Source of the DNA: Urechis unicinctus
Taxonomy: Eukaryota > Annelida > Polychaeta > Xenopneusta > Urechidae
Length of the DNA stretch: 64,000 bases
Direction: 5' to 3'
Assembly: GCA_034190875.2 (NCBI GenBank)
Contig: CM067348.1
Coordinates: 7,165,563 to 7,229,562 of the forward strand
Shown here: positions 1 to 13,819 of the stretch, piece after piece
Layout: the number at the start of each line of letters is the position of its first letter
How positions within the stretch are numbered: the stretch's first letter is position 1
Notes under the pieces: model-generated
Seen by the model: only the letters and a program-made list of their open reading frames with translations
The model's database searches: none
Told to the model about the DNA's origin: nothing
Made by a program: the position numbers and the translations under genes

Positions 1-815
1 GCATTTACATACGCTGTATACACACTAGGGTTCACATGGTCATTCATGGTTACTGTCCTGTAACTTGGGGTCCAATGGTCTGGTTCTGGGTCTCTGGCCT
101 ATTGTTCTCTTGGTCATAAAACTTAAAGCCTACTTGTTGGAAGTGTTGGTCACGAAAACTGCTTGAACAAAGCTGTTCTTCATTCCATGTGTCCATGCCT
201 CAGAATTTCAGACTCCAATGAAGATAACCTTGTCCAGGATGAGACACTATCATCTATGCTTTTCGTGCGGGGAGGACAGGAAGCCTTGTCACGTTCGGCT
301 TCTGAATAATGTGACTCTGCAGAGAACCTACATGAATTTGTTAAAGGATGAATTTTTGATAGCAATGCCCCATGACTGTGAATACTAATTATGTGAGAAT
401 TGTATCAATAGATTGACCAAAACACTTCAGTGGAAAAGAGATGCCATTTCCATGTTCTATGTATTACACACACAAAGCATAGATATTAATATTAGTAAAT
501 TAGAATAGCATAATATTATATGTGCGCATGATTGGTCATCCAGTTGTTAAGAAATGCAGATTCATTATGCTCATAATTAAATAGTTTTTATGGAGGTGTT
601 CATGTGTCTGTGTACACGTGATTTCTTTTGATTTCATTGCTCCAATTTCTTCAACCCAACAGTTAAATATGAATGTGAAGAACTCGTGAGTTTTCTAATA
701 TTAGCATCCGTAATTACAAGGTGTTAGAATCATATGAAGAAAACTGTTTTCGCGAATCAGTTATGAGAAAAGGGTATGCTGTAAGGGACAGGAAGCGGCT
801 CCTTGCGGGAGAAAA
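1..815. other. no gene recognised
   Basis: Moderately AT-rich sequence with short open frames only. A 61-codon minus-strand frame at 180-365 has balanced composition but matches nothing I recognise. No repeat structure or promoter is evident. Confidence 0.5.
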
Positions 816-992
816 TGCTATACGGTGGTGTCAATAGTCATGGCGGTTTCCACATTATACCAATTAATTTGCTGTTGCGTGGGATGAAACGGAGCTCCAG
901 CCAGCGAATCAACTTTAAGTGCTGGTGCTTGCACTTTCGTCGAAGAATTTTATTGCTCAATAAGGTACACCCAGACAGCTGCGGACGAAACT
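816..992 (+). pseudogene. THAP-like zinc-finger exon remnant
   Basis: The plus-strand frame starting at 803 contains GGFHIIP and, about 27 residues later, CWCLHF. These resemble the FHxxP and C-x2-H-F landmarks of THAP DNA-binding domains. A neighbouring frame reads FVEEF directly after the CLHF block, which is how real THAP domains continue, so the exon appears frame-scrambled. The segment ends at a plausible splice donor (ACTG then GTAAAT at 993). The R1 copy at 19553 keeps the same landmarks. The THAP call is inferred from spacing and a few residues. A chance match or another C2CH finger is possible. Confidence 0.35.
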
Positions 993-1984
993 GGTAAATA
1001 ACAGGTTTTTTTTCAATTCTAGGGCGGATATCCGCGACGCATATGACGCCAAAAATGTTTGTACATTTGGGCAAACCTAAAGTGGCTTTCCCGTGTAGCG
1101 GACTGAAGTAGCCAAGCAAAGTCATTCAAGGGTTGTGCGAATAGCAAATAAACGAAAGCAAATATAGTGCTTAACAGATCTATGTCTACAAGACATGGAT
1201 AACTGTACATTTGTTTGACCAAGTAATTATACTATGATCATCTCGATAGTCTCCGATGCCCTCAAATTTCGTGTGGTTTCAAACCACACGACCAAAAATC
1301 TTGGGTAATGGCTGTGTATGCTCTGACAATAGATAAATGTATTAACGATCCCTAAATCAATCAGTGTGTGTCAATATGGGTCAATTCCCGAAGGGAGAAT
1401 TCAATACCACTTAAGGACGTCTGAGAATAAATTAATTCACATTTAGCGCAATATGTATCACCATAACCCTCCAGATAATAGGGGCTTTCACATTCTCGGA
1501 TTTCCGTGGCGTCAACGCTTTGTTCGCGCTTTACCAGTTGCTGTTTTAAGTTCCTGCGTTGTTGCGCTCATTCTTGTTGCGTTTTTCTACAGCTGTTAAA
1601 GACATCAAAGACGTCGCCGAAGGTGTCAAGCATATTCTGGACTCTTTAGTTCATCTGAACGCTGTCACGTCGCAATGAGCACATTTGAAAGAATTCCAAA
1701 AATAGAGATAATCATAAAATAGTGATCCTAGTGATTATCATAAAATAGTGAATCGACATTTATTGCTAGTCGTCTGAAGAGTATTCTAGAAGAACATCAG
1801 CAATCATCCGATATATGTTCGAAGTTAGCGAGCGTTACTGTTGCTAGACAATGTCATCACTGTCCCCTTCTTAGTGGAAAGTAGCCCAGCTGAGACTTTC
1901 CTCGGAGATAGGGGAATCCGTTGCTCGGTGGTGGAAGAGAGGTAAAAAAAAGTTGCTTATTTATTTTCTCATCTTTCTTTGCAG

Positions 1985-2130
1985 AGATGATTGTTCTTGC
2001 AAACATGTTGTGGCCATGATGTTTGCAGTGGCTGACTTTAATACCAATGCAAAGTCTCATCCAGCATTACCCCCTGATGAAGAGACATGCCGCACGGCTT
2101 GTCACCTTGATTATTTGATGTCGAAAATCA
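1985..2130 (+). pseudogene. SWIM zinc-finger exon remnant
   Basis: A pyrimidine-rich tract ending TTTCTTTGCAG is followed by an open stretch reading RDDCSCKHVVAMMFAVADFN. CKHVVAMMFA is the second half of a SWIM finger (CxCx(n)CxH), where the C-x-H is usually followed by a hydrophobic helix. The frame continues through PPDEETCRTAC to about 2130. The other R1 copy has the equivalent RDDGGCKHVVAMMFAVADFN. In aquatic invertebrates SWIM fingers of this type often sit next to YqaJ recombinase domains, and one such domain lies at 13.8-14.0 kb. This is a fossil exon without a complete gene. Confidence 0.6.
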
Positions 2131-2168
2131 GTATCAGGAATAGTCAAGGCTCCCGGGACTAACAGTTG

Positions 2169-2696
2169 ACAAAAATATTCTTTCATGTATTATGTATATT
2201 ATGGCGATACAAAATCAAGCTAAACCCATATAAAGTTTGCATTACGATGATACATAATCTGCTCCTTGAACAATACCAGGCACCCAACGAACAGTAATTA
2301 AACTAAATTTTATTTCCTTAACAAGAACCTGTAACTGGGAGCTAGAATGAGCTTATGACTTTCAAGGATTTAAATGCATCAAAAACTTGTTTCAGGATGT
2401 AAAGATGTCTAAAACATGTACTTGGGAAGCATATTAACAGGTATAGAATTGAACGGCCAATGCCAAATGCGGCCGTCAAAATAGCCCGTACAAATTGCAA
2501 AGCTGTACTACAACCTTGATTTGCCTCGTGAAGTTGGATTTCTAGTTTAATTACAAGACCTTAGTTCAATCCCATGGTAATGTGATTATCTTTATTGTAT
2601 AGCGCAATATGTTGTATTATAGTAGTTGGTACATGGAGATTCGCATACGTAGATTGTTTCCGTGCATATGTATATACATTATATACTTACATATAA
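2169..2696. other. no gene recognised
   Basis: Unique-looking AT-rich sequence between R1 copy 1 and a long TA array. No reading frame or motif stands out. Confidence 0.5.
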
Positions 2697-2764
2697 CCAT
2701 ATATATATATCAACATACACACCGAATTTATATATAGAGACATATATACATGTATATGTTTAAA

Positions 2765-2821
<57 letters not shown>

Positions 2822-2859
2822 TTATGAATATATATATATATATGTATCTATATATATAC

Positions 2860-2890
<31 letters not shown>

Positions 2891-3125
2891 CATATATTTA
2901 TATATATTATATATATATATATATATATTGTATATATATATTAACATATATTTATATAAAGATATATTTTACTAAATGTATATATATAAATCTATTAACA
3001 TAGATTTATATATAATATATATATTTATATATATATGTATATATATATATGTATATTTATTTATATATATTTATTTATTTGTATATATGTGTGTATTTAA
3101 TTTATTTATATATGTGTGTAGAAAT
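2697..3125. repeat. interrupted (TA)n array
   Basis: Mixed TATA, TATATTTA and ACATATAT motifs, including a run of pure TA at about 2768-2803. Open frames rich in Tyr-Ile here are artefacts of the dinucleotide repeat. Confidence 0.95.
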
Positions 3126-3389
3126 AGTCAGTCTGCGATTCTACTTCTTGCTATTTTTCATTCTTTTGTCCACCGAGGCTAGCTTTGTGTGCTGCGCTTG
3201 TTTGCCCGGAACCAGTAGAATCAATAGATGCTGTGTGTTCGCTTCCGTTTAACGAAAAAAAAGAGCTACATGGTGCGGACTCACTGAATCTGGCTTTCGA
3301 GGGACGAGCGTAAATGTGTCAATATACAAGCACTGGTAATTTGTTTCGTCCACAAAGACTAGCAATCGTATAATATAGTAGCCAGCGAA

Positions 3390-3858
3390 TCAATTTATCG
3401 GAAACTCGAAGGAAGAAAAGTAACCATCCATCTTTCGGGGGATAACGGGAGACCTTTTTATGGCATCTGATTTTTGGAGGACATTATGGTATATTTTAAG
3501 GACATGACAGTGTATTTCCAATTGTATATTTTATTTTATAGTTATGTTTTTTTAATAGATATAATTTGCATAATCATATCTAAAGAACCTTTGATTTACT
3601 TACGAACATTAATGTTCGTGCCCAAAAGGACGGTATATCCAGAATATCCACCAAGAGAAACTCCAAAGAAGTAAATTAGCCATCCGTCTTCCGGGGGACA
3701 TACGGGAAACAATTTTTTGACATCCGATTTTAAAGCCTTCGGATGATATTATGGTATATTATACGACATGACAGTGTATTTCCAATTGTATATTTTATTG
3801 TACAATTGTGCTTTTTAAATTGATATACTTTGCATTACCATATCTTAAGAAACTTTTA
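3390..3858 (+). repeat. tandem duplication, about 264-bp unit, 1.8 copies
   Basis: The blocks starting near 3390 and near 3655 share GAAACTC, CCATC, CGGGGGA, TGACAGTGTATTTCCAATTG and TATTTTATT in the same order, with a constant offset of about 264 bp. The second copy carries small insertions and is about 80 percent identical by eye. It runs into the next TA array at 3860. No coding sense is apparent. Confidence 0.8.
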
Positions 3859-3859
3859 T

Positions 3860-3966
3860 GTATATTATATATATGTATTTGTCTATATGTATATATATAT
3901 ATATATATATCTATATATATAAGTATATTTTTATATATAAATGTATATATATACATCTAAATATAT
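3860..3966. repeat. (TA)n-rich array
   Basis: Interrupted TATATA and GTATATA motifs directly upstream of repeat R3. Confidence 0.9.
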
Positions 3967-3967
3967 A

Positions 3968-4351
3968 TGTTTTGATTTCCTGTATCGAATGTCACGTGGA
4001 TAGGATATATTCATGAAGGAAGTAACTGTAAATAATACACCAGAAGTTGGGATAATTATATATCGGATAATAACGAGAAACAAGCTGTTAAAAACATAGT
4101 ACAAAAAGGTCGTCGGTCTAATATATAAAATTTTTCAAACACCCACAACATTCCTGCGCTATGCATGAGCCAAAACCTCGTATTGGATAAAAATGAATGG
4201 AGATAATGTCAATGAAACATTACTTTTAAATAACAAAATTGTACAATTAAGCACTCTAAAAGGTCTTGACTTTTTTGGAATTCATGTCGTGTGCGAGGAA
4301 GTGACTATGTTCCCAAAAAGTTGGTCGATTGTCTCAAAAAGGTTACATTCG
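3968..4351 (+). repeat. dispersed repeat R3, copy a (coding-derived fossil)
   Basis: Homologous to the reverse complement of 48485-48860 over its whole length, roughly 75 percent by eye. Shared words include GTCACGTGGAT, AGAAGTTGGGAT, ATATCGGATAATAAC, AAACAAGCTGTTAAA and GTCGATTGT. Both copies translate in one frame to similar text around CRSWD..ISDNN.KQAVK, so a protein-coding stretch seems to lie behind it, but I do not recognise the protein. The copy ends GGTTACATTCG followed by TA. The same terminal motif recurs at 48485 (inverted) and 58997. It is treated here as a fossil of unknown class. Confidence 0.7.
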
Positions 4352-4359
4352 TATACATA

Positions 4360-5030
<671 letters not shown>

Positions 5031-5293
5031 TGTGCTGTAACAGTAACCCATCGGCATAAGTTCGCTTTGCGCTTGTCACTTCCACGATCCCAGTGTGGCA
5101 ATATCATACTCCGAATGTGGCGGCTTGTATGTAAATTACATCATAAGAATCCCTGCTGTCGTATTAATGCATTTGGCGACCAACAAGTCGCTTGCTTTTC
5201 TAATGCCAAATCGAAAATTTACAAAACTGGACCTGTGAACGTCGTCCAACTAAAATCTCATCGCGCTCAATAAAGGATGTATAAGGCGTTCTG

Positions 5294-6825
<1,532 letters not shown>

Positions 6826-6829
6826 TTGT

Positions 6830-6909
6830 ACATATATATATATGTACATAGATATGTATGTGTAGACTTGTATATATATAAGCATACATATACATAGGCA
6901 AATATACAC

Positions 6910-6964
<55 letters not shown>

Positions 6965-6989
6965 TATATATATATATATATATATATCT

Positions 6990-7072
<83 letters not shown>

Positions 7073-7082
7073 CCCACATAAA
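6830..7082. repeat. interrupted (TA)n array
   Basis: TA and ACATATATA motifs, with a pure run at about 6992-7066. Confidence 0.95.
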
Positions 7083-7204
7083 TATTTGTATATTTAAAAT
7101 CAATGTATATATTTTCTTTCATTTGTTCGATATTAACCATTCGTTACAGCGGCACACTGCAACACTGCTGGCTATGTTCCACATGTTTGACAATTGTTTT
7201 CACT

Positions 7205-7286
7205 GATAAATATGTATACATGCATATTTATAAATATTTGTATATATGCTTATCAATAAATAATAGCATATATACATTTATCATTC

Positions 7287-7324
<38 letters not shown>

Positions 7325-7378
7325 TATATATATATTTATACGTGTATATATATATGTATATACGTGTATATATATACC

Positions 7379-7438
<60 letters not shown>

Positions 7439-7590
7439 CAATGATGTATATATATATATGTACATGTATATATGAATATACATTGTATGCGTGCATATAT
7501 ATACATACATAAATATATTTACATGTATGTGAATTTATATATACTTAAATATTTACATATGAATATATATATGTACATAATTAAATGTCT

Positions 7591-7664
<74 letters not shown>

Positions 7665-7695
7665 ATATATATGTTTATATTTACATATATATAAC
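7205..7695. repeat. interrupted (TA)n array
   Basis: TA-dominated sequence with CGTGTATATA and ACATGTATA interruptions and pure runs near 7590-7650. Confidence 0.95.
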
Positions 7696-10319
7696 GGACG
7701 TTTCAGAATAATTTGTCACATGTCGTTGTACACAGCGGTGGAGGTTTTCTATCGTTCTTGAGACCACTGATATAAGTCATGAATTTATAACCAAAAACTT
7801 CTACAAGGGGCTGAAATACACGCCTTAACTTATGAAGGAGTAAACAAGCTCAGACGAAATATAATGTAAAATTGTTAGATTAATATTATCATCCAGTAGG
7901 TATTGAACATAACAAAAGATTCAGTTCTGGAAAAACAAATCTAGGCAAAGATCATTTACAAGTTACGATATTTCCACAAAATACAAATACCAAGAAAATG
8001 TAAACATTATAACGGGACCAATGCATTGCGTTGTTCTTCAGCTCATAAATATACCAAGTGTCATAATATTGACACAATTGATGTTAGCAGCGTTATGAGA
8101 TTTCGGGGCAGTTGCGGCATCATTTGGTGTACACATGGAAGAGCACGTAACCATTATTTCACCTTTACAATGATCGTTTATTCTTATGTTTATCAAACAA
8201 AAGCTTTTTTCAATATTTGCTAAATGATGATTCCCGGCTTGTGGACTACTTTTCAGTTGACTTGTGAATCTCCGACGTTCACTATCAAACCTCATGTATA
8301 TTCTTTCAGTATGGCGATACTAATTCCATACTCATTGATTTATATAAATTATTACACTTGGTACATGACACACAGGTGCTAGCTTTGTGATGAGATCGTT
8401 CTAGTATTGACTACAAGCATGATCCTTATCTTATATAACGGAGACACTGATTGCGTGTAGCATACCGCCTCCTCTGCGTAGTCACCTCTTAAAATCCTCA
8501 AGTTGAAAACACGTCATTTTGCCAGATGTTCCGAAAATGTGCTTAACATTTAAAAGGTATGTCATATCGAAACCACAGATACAACGACAAACCATAAATA
8601 TTTGCAGATAATGGTTATTTCGGTCGTCATATACACTACCGGTTGCAAATTATGCGGTACATTATTATAACCCTGCAATATGCTTTTCTTATTGGTATAA
8701 CTATCGACAGACAAAATTGCATCAGTTATTTTTGCATGTGTGATGAAAGAGGTGTGGAAACAGAGACAATGAGATTATGTAAGTTTCCTATAGAATAGCA
8801 ACACGTTCTTGATCTTATCAAGAGAGGATGAAAACAAATGCAATCTCCGCGAATGCAATCTTGTACATTTACCATATAAGCTTAATGGACGTTGTAAACG
8901 TTGTCTTATATCTTACTGATATCGGCATTGTTTATGAGCTGTATTTAGAAAGGAATCAACGGAATGGGAACTCACTTAAAAGGGATCGAGGCCATTAAGA
9001 CGTAGATCATTTACAAAATATGACCGACAAATTTCGCGTTTCATTATGTGCTCGCGGATTATGTACAAAAGTAACAATTAATGAATTGTTTGATTTTCAC
9101 TTCCTTGTGGGGAATTAATGCTGAGTTCGGAACAGTTGTGAGGATTCTTTGCGATTGAGTTTATCATAATTCCCAATCGTTGTGCATTTGGCGGGAAAAA
9201 ATATTTATAGAGTACTAAGCGGTTCTTATCATATTGCAGACATTGTACAAGGCACGTGACCCTGCGATATTAACTGAACCATTTCAACTTATCTAAAAAA
9301 AAGTTTCATTTGCTAGGGTGTTCATACACAATATACCAAACAACAAATTGAGTGGAAAACTTTTAAGCTTTTCACACAGGCGACAAACTCCGAAAGTGTA
9401 ACGGCAATGCGAGCCAGGGTAAGAAAACAGCGATGACACATAGTAAAATAAAACATTATTTGCACCCGACTCCGCATTTATGTTTGCTTATCTTCATTAA
9501 ACAACCACAGTGCATGCAAACCACTGTAATGCAGAGAGCTGTCAGAAAAAAGACATATGCCAGTAAGTGAAAAAGAAGCAACCATCCATTCTAAAACATC
9601 AGTGTTAGTTTCGATGAGTAGCATCAACTAGTACACAGGTTAGAGAATATTTGCCACTTACGTAGATATTAGCCACTTACATCTGTGTTCGTTCTGTTTG
9701 CGATATCATGGAACAATACAAAACGTCATTTGATGTAAACACCTCTTGAGGCTGAGCAAACAAAGCGCTTATGCACGCGTATGGCACTAAGAAGGCTGCT
9801 ACAGCTGGTTACAGAAATGGAGCACGGCAGCTTTTCCTACGAATCATCTGAGAGTGCACGTGTGTTACTGTTGTTGTCCATGGTCAATCCCCAAAAACTT
9901 TTCCTTCTGTTGAAGAGGTGGAGAATCAATTTTGACCTTCTAGTTAAAAATGATATTAATAGTAACCACTCCGCGAACAAACCATGTCAAATGCTGGGTA
10001 AGCACGACGAAAATCGCAATACAAATGAGAAGCAGATTTATTGTGCTTCGGAGTGGTCACAAGAATTACATACAATAAGATTTGATGGATACCCGTTTTT
10101 GCTAAAATGCATTGCGATAGTAAAGACATTGCCCTAGCCATGAGAAGTATAGTCTCGGGTGACCCATCTCCAGCCAGATGCATGCTGCGTCGTTAAATAC
10201 TGCATTATCAGATACGGGGTAGATTTTTTGGGGGCGCGGAGGTCTGTGAAAAAAAAAGAACCTAAAGTAACTTTCAATATGCAAAATCATCACTCAATAA
10301 GACGACAGATGACACACAC
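7696..10319. other. no gene recognised (2.6 kb)
   Basis: AT-rich unique sequence. A 118-codon plus-strand frame at 9781-10137 has no recognisable domain and no convincing start or splice context. It overlaps an open minus-strand frame, which argues for chance. Confidence 0.45.
8632..8655 (+). repeat. Tc1/mariner-like end motif, occurrence 2
   Basis: ACACTACCGGTTGCAAATTA shares about 20 of 23 bases with 5861-5884 in the same orientation and is preceded by TAT. The TA flank fits a Tc1/mariner target, but no transposase or opposite end is visible. Confidence 0.3.
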
Positions 10320-10439
<120 letters not shown>

Positions 10440-10465
10440 CAGGTCAAAGACAACCGCAGAAGGAA

Positions 10466-10498
10466 GTACGTACCTCGAACGAGGTACGTACCTCGTTC
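10466..10498. repeat. overlapping perfect palindromes
   Basis: 10466-10491 is a palindrome with 12-bp arms (GTACGTACCTCG) and an AA spacer. 10477-10498 is a perfect 22-bp palindrome centred on GGTAC/GTACC. They share the middle arm, so two alternative hairpins compete. Function is unknown. Confidence 0.85.
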
Positions 10499-10499
10499 C

Positions 10500-12400
10500 T
10501 AGTACGGCGTACATTAATTTTCTCAACTGTTTTGCAAATTGTGACATCATTTACTGAGATTTGGTAAGGTAAAATCGTGGAAACCTCCTTAGTTGTCATA
10601 GCCTCGATTTGGGACCATGTTTAGCGTTGCACGTGCACGAGAAGTCTTTCATATTCGTTTTTAAACTTGAGTACAGCGGCTATCGCGTGACTTTCAAGAT
10701 TAATGAGGCAAGAATCATTTTGTATCAGTTTGGCAAAGTTAATAACTTACTTTTTGCGGAGCATAGTTTGTCTAGATTATATGAAATATAGTTTCGTGAA
10801 AATTGTATGGCATATTTGTGACTTATGGATGATAACACCACACCCCATGTCAATCCATTTGCACAACCGATATTTGCGTACTCCAATCGAAGTACGCTGT
10901 ACCATGATTGTTTCAAATCTCGCTTGTTGTCCACCCGGGTCTGATTGAGAGTGTTCATATACGTGTTCAGCTGTGTTTAAAAATGAATGTTCTTCTCAAA
11001 TAGAATAACAAAGCAGCCAGGTGTTTGATATGAACAGAATGCCCCCAAAAACACAACAACAGCAAGTTTTCATACTTTTGTTGGCCTGTTTTGTCCGAGT
11101 TTTTGAAAACTTTTGTTCTTGTTTTAATTGGATGTTAGGTTATTATTTAAGGCTTTACAGATGGAAAAGAGCATCATTACATATGTAATGAACATTATCA
11201 TTTTAGCATACTTAAGGTTTACCAGATATGGAACGGATTGTTCACAAAATCACGGGGTCACCGATCAGGTTGTATTGAAATTTACTATGCTTTATTACAA
11301 ATACTTCCATAGCAATGTGGACAGTGGTCATAAGAATATTCCTTATCTGTAAACTTCATGATGGTGTTTATCCTACATGCTGCTAATAATTGAGTTTCTA
11401 TCGGCCAAATCATATGCCTTTAACAATATATCATGCAGATCCATATTTTGTGAAGGAGTGGAGGAACAGCAATGTTTGAGTTAATTTTATTTTAGAAATA
11501 ATTCTCAAATAGCAAATTGTGTTCAAAATCACATACTTAAAATATTCGGTATTACATAATAGGATACCGAATCCAGGAGTGCAGGTACACTACAAATCAA
11601 TTACCAGTATTACAATGAGACAGATAATGATAACAAGTATAGTAACGTTATGACTGTTTGACAGTTAAAGGTATACGTATGATGTTGATGCAATAAGTGA
11701 GATACATTACTATGATATATCTAGGACAGGTTATACAACGCAGGATAAAGCTACTTAAATAGGTCATGACACAGATAGGATTAATTGATATACCTATACA
11801 TGTACAGATATACATATTACAACAGCGAGTGTTGAATGACAAAACTAGAGGAAAGCATGTTCAAAGGGTGGGATGGCATTGAAAACGGAAAGGGGGGGAG
11901 GGGTTTGGAACAGAGAGCAAATCGATATGATGTCGTTGAAATCTAATTCCGAAAAACAAAGAAGCGCTGGTTACCTGACCTAATCCGCACTTGATTTAAT
12001 TGGGACAGCCTCTTCCCTTCCAAGGAGGAAAGATAAGGACTTATGCGATAACGTTTACAAATTCGACTCCGCACAAAATGCGCCCGTACCTGTTTTCATG
12101 AAATTGGAATCCAGAATAAAATATTCTCTCTGTGTCTCTGTTATTTGGAATGGAATATATTGAAAACAATTATTTAAACTTTCAGAGATCCAAATTGGAA
12201 ACACCACACAGGTAAAATACCTATTGCATACATATCTGATGGTACTGAATGCCGCGATAGGAGAAACGAGAGGAAGAGGATTATATGTACAAAGTCTTAT
12301 GAACTTGTTTGTTCAGCGGTGTAAGGGCAATATTCTGGTTGAGTATATAGACGAAAACAATAAAAGATGGGTTTATTGTTCAGGCAAGACCAGCTGAAAC
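10500..12400. other. no gene recognised (1.9 kb)
   Basis: AT-rich sequence with only short, mutually overlapping frames. A purine-rich GGGGGGGAGGGG patch lies near 11890. Confidence 0.45.
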
Positions 12401-12406
12401 CAACTT

Positions 12407-12607
12407 TCAGCGGTTTGGAAGGCGGCTGCACGGACTCATCACTAACGGCTGAAGGAATGTTAAAGTCTGGATAGATTTATTCACTTCGTCAATGCACGAT
12501 TGACAGAACTTAGGAGCAATTTTTGTGTAATGGACAGATTCGTTTTTTCCAACCGAATCCAACAGTTTTTCTTTGACATCAGGTTTCCAGTTTCCAAACA
12601 TCCTCAT
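12407..12607 (-). CDS. unrecognised open frame, possible terminal exon
   Basis: A 66-codon minus-strand frame with balanced, protein-like composition (FGNWKPDVKEKLLDSVGKNE and onward, with two Cys in CQSC). On the minus strand an AAG acceptor-like site lies just upstream. Past the stop there are two AATAAA motifs within about 45 bp (plus-strand TTTATT at about 12360-12377), so it reads like a last exon. I recognise no family. It may belong to mobile-element debris, since a Harbinger tail lies 330 bp away on the other strand. Confidence 0.3.
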   Translation of the reverse strand: MRMFGNWKPDVKEKLLDSVGKNESVHYTKIAPKFCQSCIDEVNKSIQTLTFLQPLVMSPCSRLPNR

Positions 12608-12934
12608 TGTGAATGAAGGCTTTCAGAAGCACACCGTTTTGAAAATGGCATGGCCAATAGCTGTTCAATTCTGGAAAAAAACCGAAGTAATTCAGGCACT
12701 GTCTAGTGAAATACATAACATTAAATATTATAATCAATGTTTAAGTACACAACACAAACCAGCAATTCTTGTGAGATTTTTTATATCACCCTCTATTAAC
12801 AGAGTAAATCATATTTGGTTGGAATAACTGACATTGTCACCTCAAGCCGTGCACGACGTTTTGTTGATTTATATGTATACTACCGTCAGAGTGGGGCTAT
12901 GTCACTTCATAAGTACGAGGTTTCAAATTTCTAA

Positions 12935-13177
12935 AACAAATTATCTTATATAAGAACACCACTAGGAAAGGCTACATTCGACCTGCGGTTCGGTCGTATG
13001 AATCATAAATGTCATTCTTTTATCTGTATACGATCTACTATCAGACTATGGAACTCTCTGAAGGCTGAAGCCAATGATAATGAGCTCTCTAATGTGGACA
13101 AGATTGTCACTGTGGCTTGTTGTTTGTTAAATGCTCGGGGTAGCATTATTGTACGAGACAGTGATTTGATTGACTGA
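12935..13177 (+). pseudogene. PIF/Harbinger-like transposase C-terminal remnant
   Basis: An 80-codon open stretch ends LWNSLKAEANDNELSNVDKI then VTVACCLLN. A layout of F-x-L, R, FG/LK, then VDKIV-x-ACC-x-LxN is the usual end of Harbinger-family nucleases, where the last block reads like KIVxAxxVLHN. The acidic residue expected about 25 residues earlier is not evident. A stop at 13175 is followed by AATAAA at about 13262. No N-terminal part or Myb-like protein is visible nearby, so this is a truncated fragment. The call rests on a short, diverged match. Confidence 0.4.
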
Positions 13178-13539
13178 AACAGTTAAAATTACATATTATG
13201 TAGTGGTATTACCTGTACGCTTTTTCATTTTGCAGTAAATTTGTTTTCAATACACAATAGTAATAAAGCATTTATGAAATGTTCTGGTGGTTTCTTATTG
13301 TCCATACCACACTTAAAGATTATTCACTGTGATATTTCACATTTCTCTTCATCCAGAATTTGCATTTGATTGCTGTTGGTCACATCACATTGTAAATTTC
13401 ATAGTGGCACAAATCAATTTAAGAAGAGGATAGAATTTGAGAATAAATTTTATTCGCCCAACTCATCCACCATATAGCAGTCGAAGACATCAAAATAAGT
13501 CTATAAAAGGAAAATCTTATATACAGAAAGGTTGGCTCA

Positions 13540-13755
13540 AGATTTATTTCTTGCAGACTTGCAATACCAGGCACCCTTTGATACTCTTTTGATGCCGGTG
13601 TATGAAAAATGAAACCACTAATATTTACAGCATGGATTGTCACATCCAATCATATCTTCACCCGAGTTGCATCGACACGAACAGAATTCAAAATCATCTA
13701 CGCCTTCCTCTTTCTCATTAGAAGTACATGCACCATCCTCTAATCTGCGTGTCAG
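13540..13755 (-). pseudogene. PHD-finger remnant of a YqaJ-PHD protein
   Basis: Minus-strand translation gives FCSCRCNSGEDMIGCDNPCC, then WFHF and, 12 residues on, KGAWYC. That is the PHD-finger order C-x-C, C-x2-C, W/H, WYC, including the GCDN and WFHF words common to PHD fingers. One in-frame stop separates CCK from WFHF. It follows the YqaJ block at 13820-14017 in the order seen in many aquatic-invertebrate YqaJ-PHD proteins. The two blocks are in different frames, so the copy is dead or interrupted by an intron. Confidence 0.6.
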
Positions 13756-13819
13756 AAGTTTTGGAAATACTGCTTACTGCCAAATAATACTGATCTTGTT
13801 ACACAACTCCAAAAGAAAA

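Larger units (their letters stand above)
816..2168 (+). repeat. dispersed repeat R1, copy 1 (THAP-like/SWIM gene fossil)
   Basis: This block is homologous, in the same orientation, to 19553-21737. Shared landmarks are the exon-like segment at 816-992, the stretch around 1255-1480, the segment 1515-1720, the intron end plus exon at 1940-2130, and the closing motif AGTCAAGGCTCCCGGGACTAA at about 2143-2163. Copy 1 keeps about 120 bp near 1115-1230 that copy 2 lacks. It is missing the 20560-20990 segment and about 480 bp before the closing motif. Exon, splice acceptor and intron sequence are all preserved, so it spread as genomic DNA and not through a spliced RNA. It is probably a decayed DNA transposon or a duplicated gene fragment. 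Confidence 0.75.

Noticed and set aside
9781-10137. 118-codon frame as a host gene
   Set aside because: Overlapped by an open minus-strand frame and without any recognisable motif.
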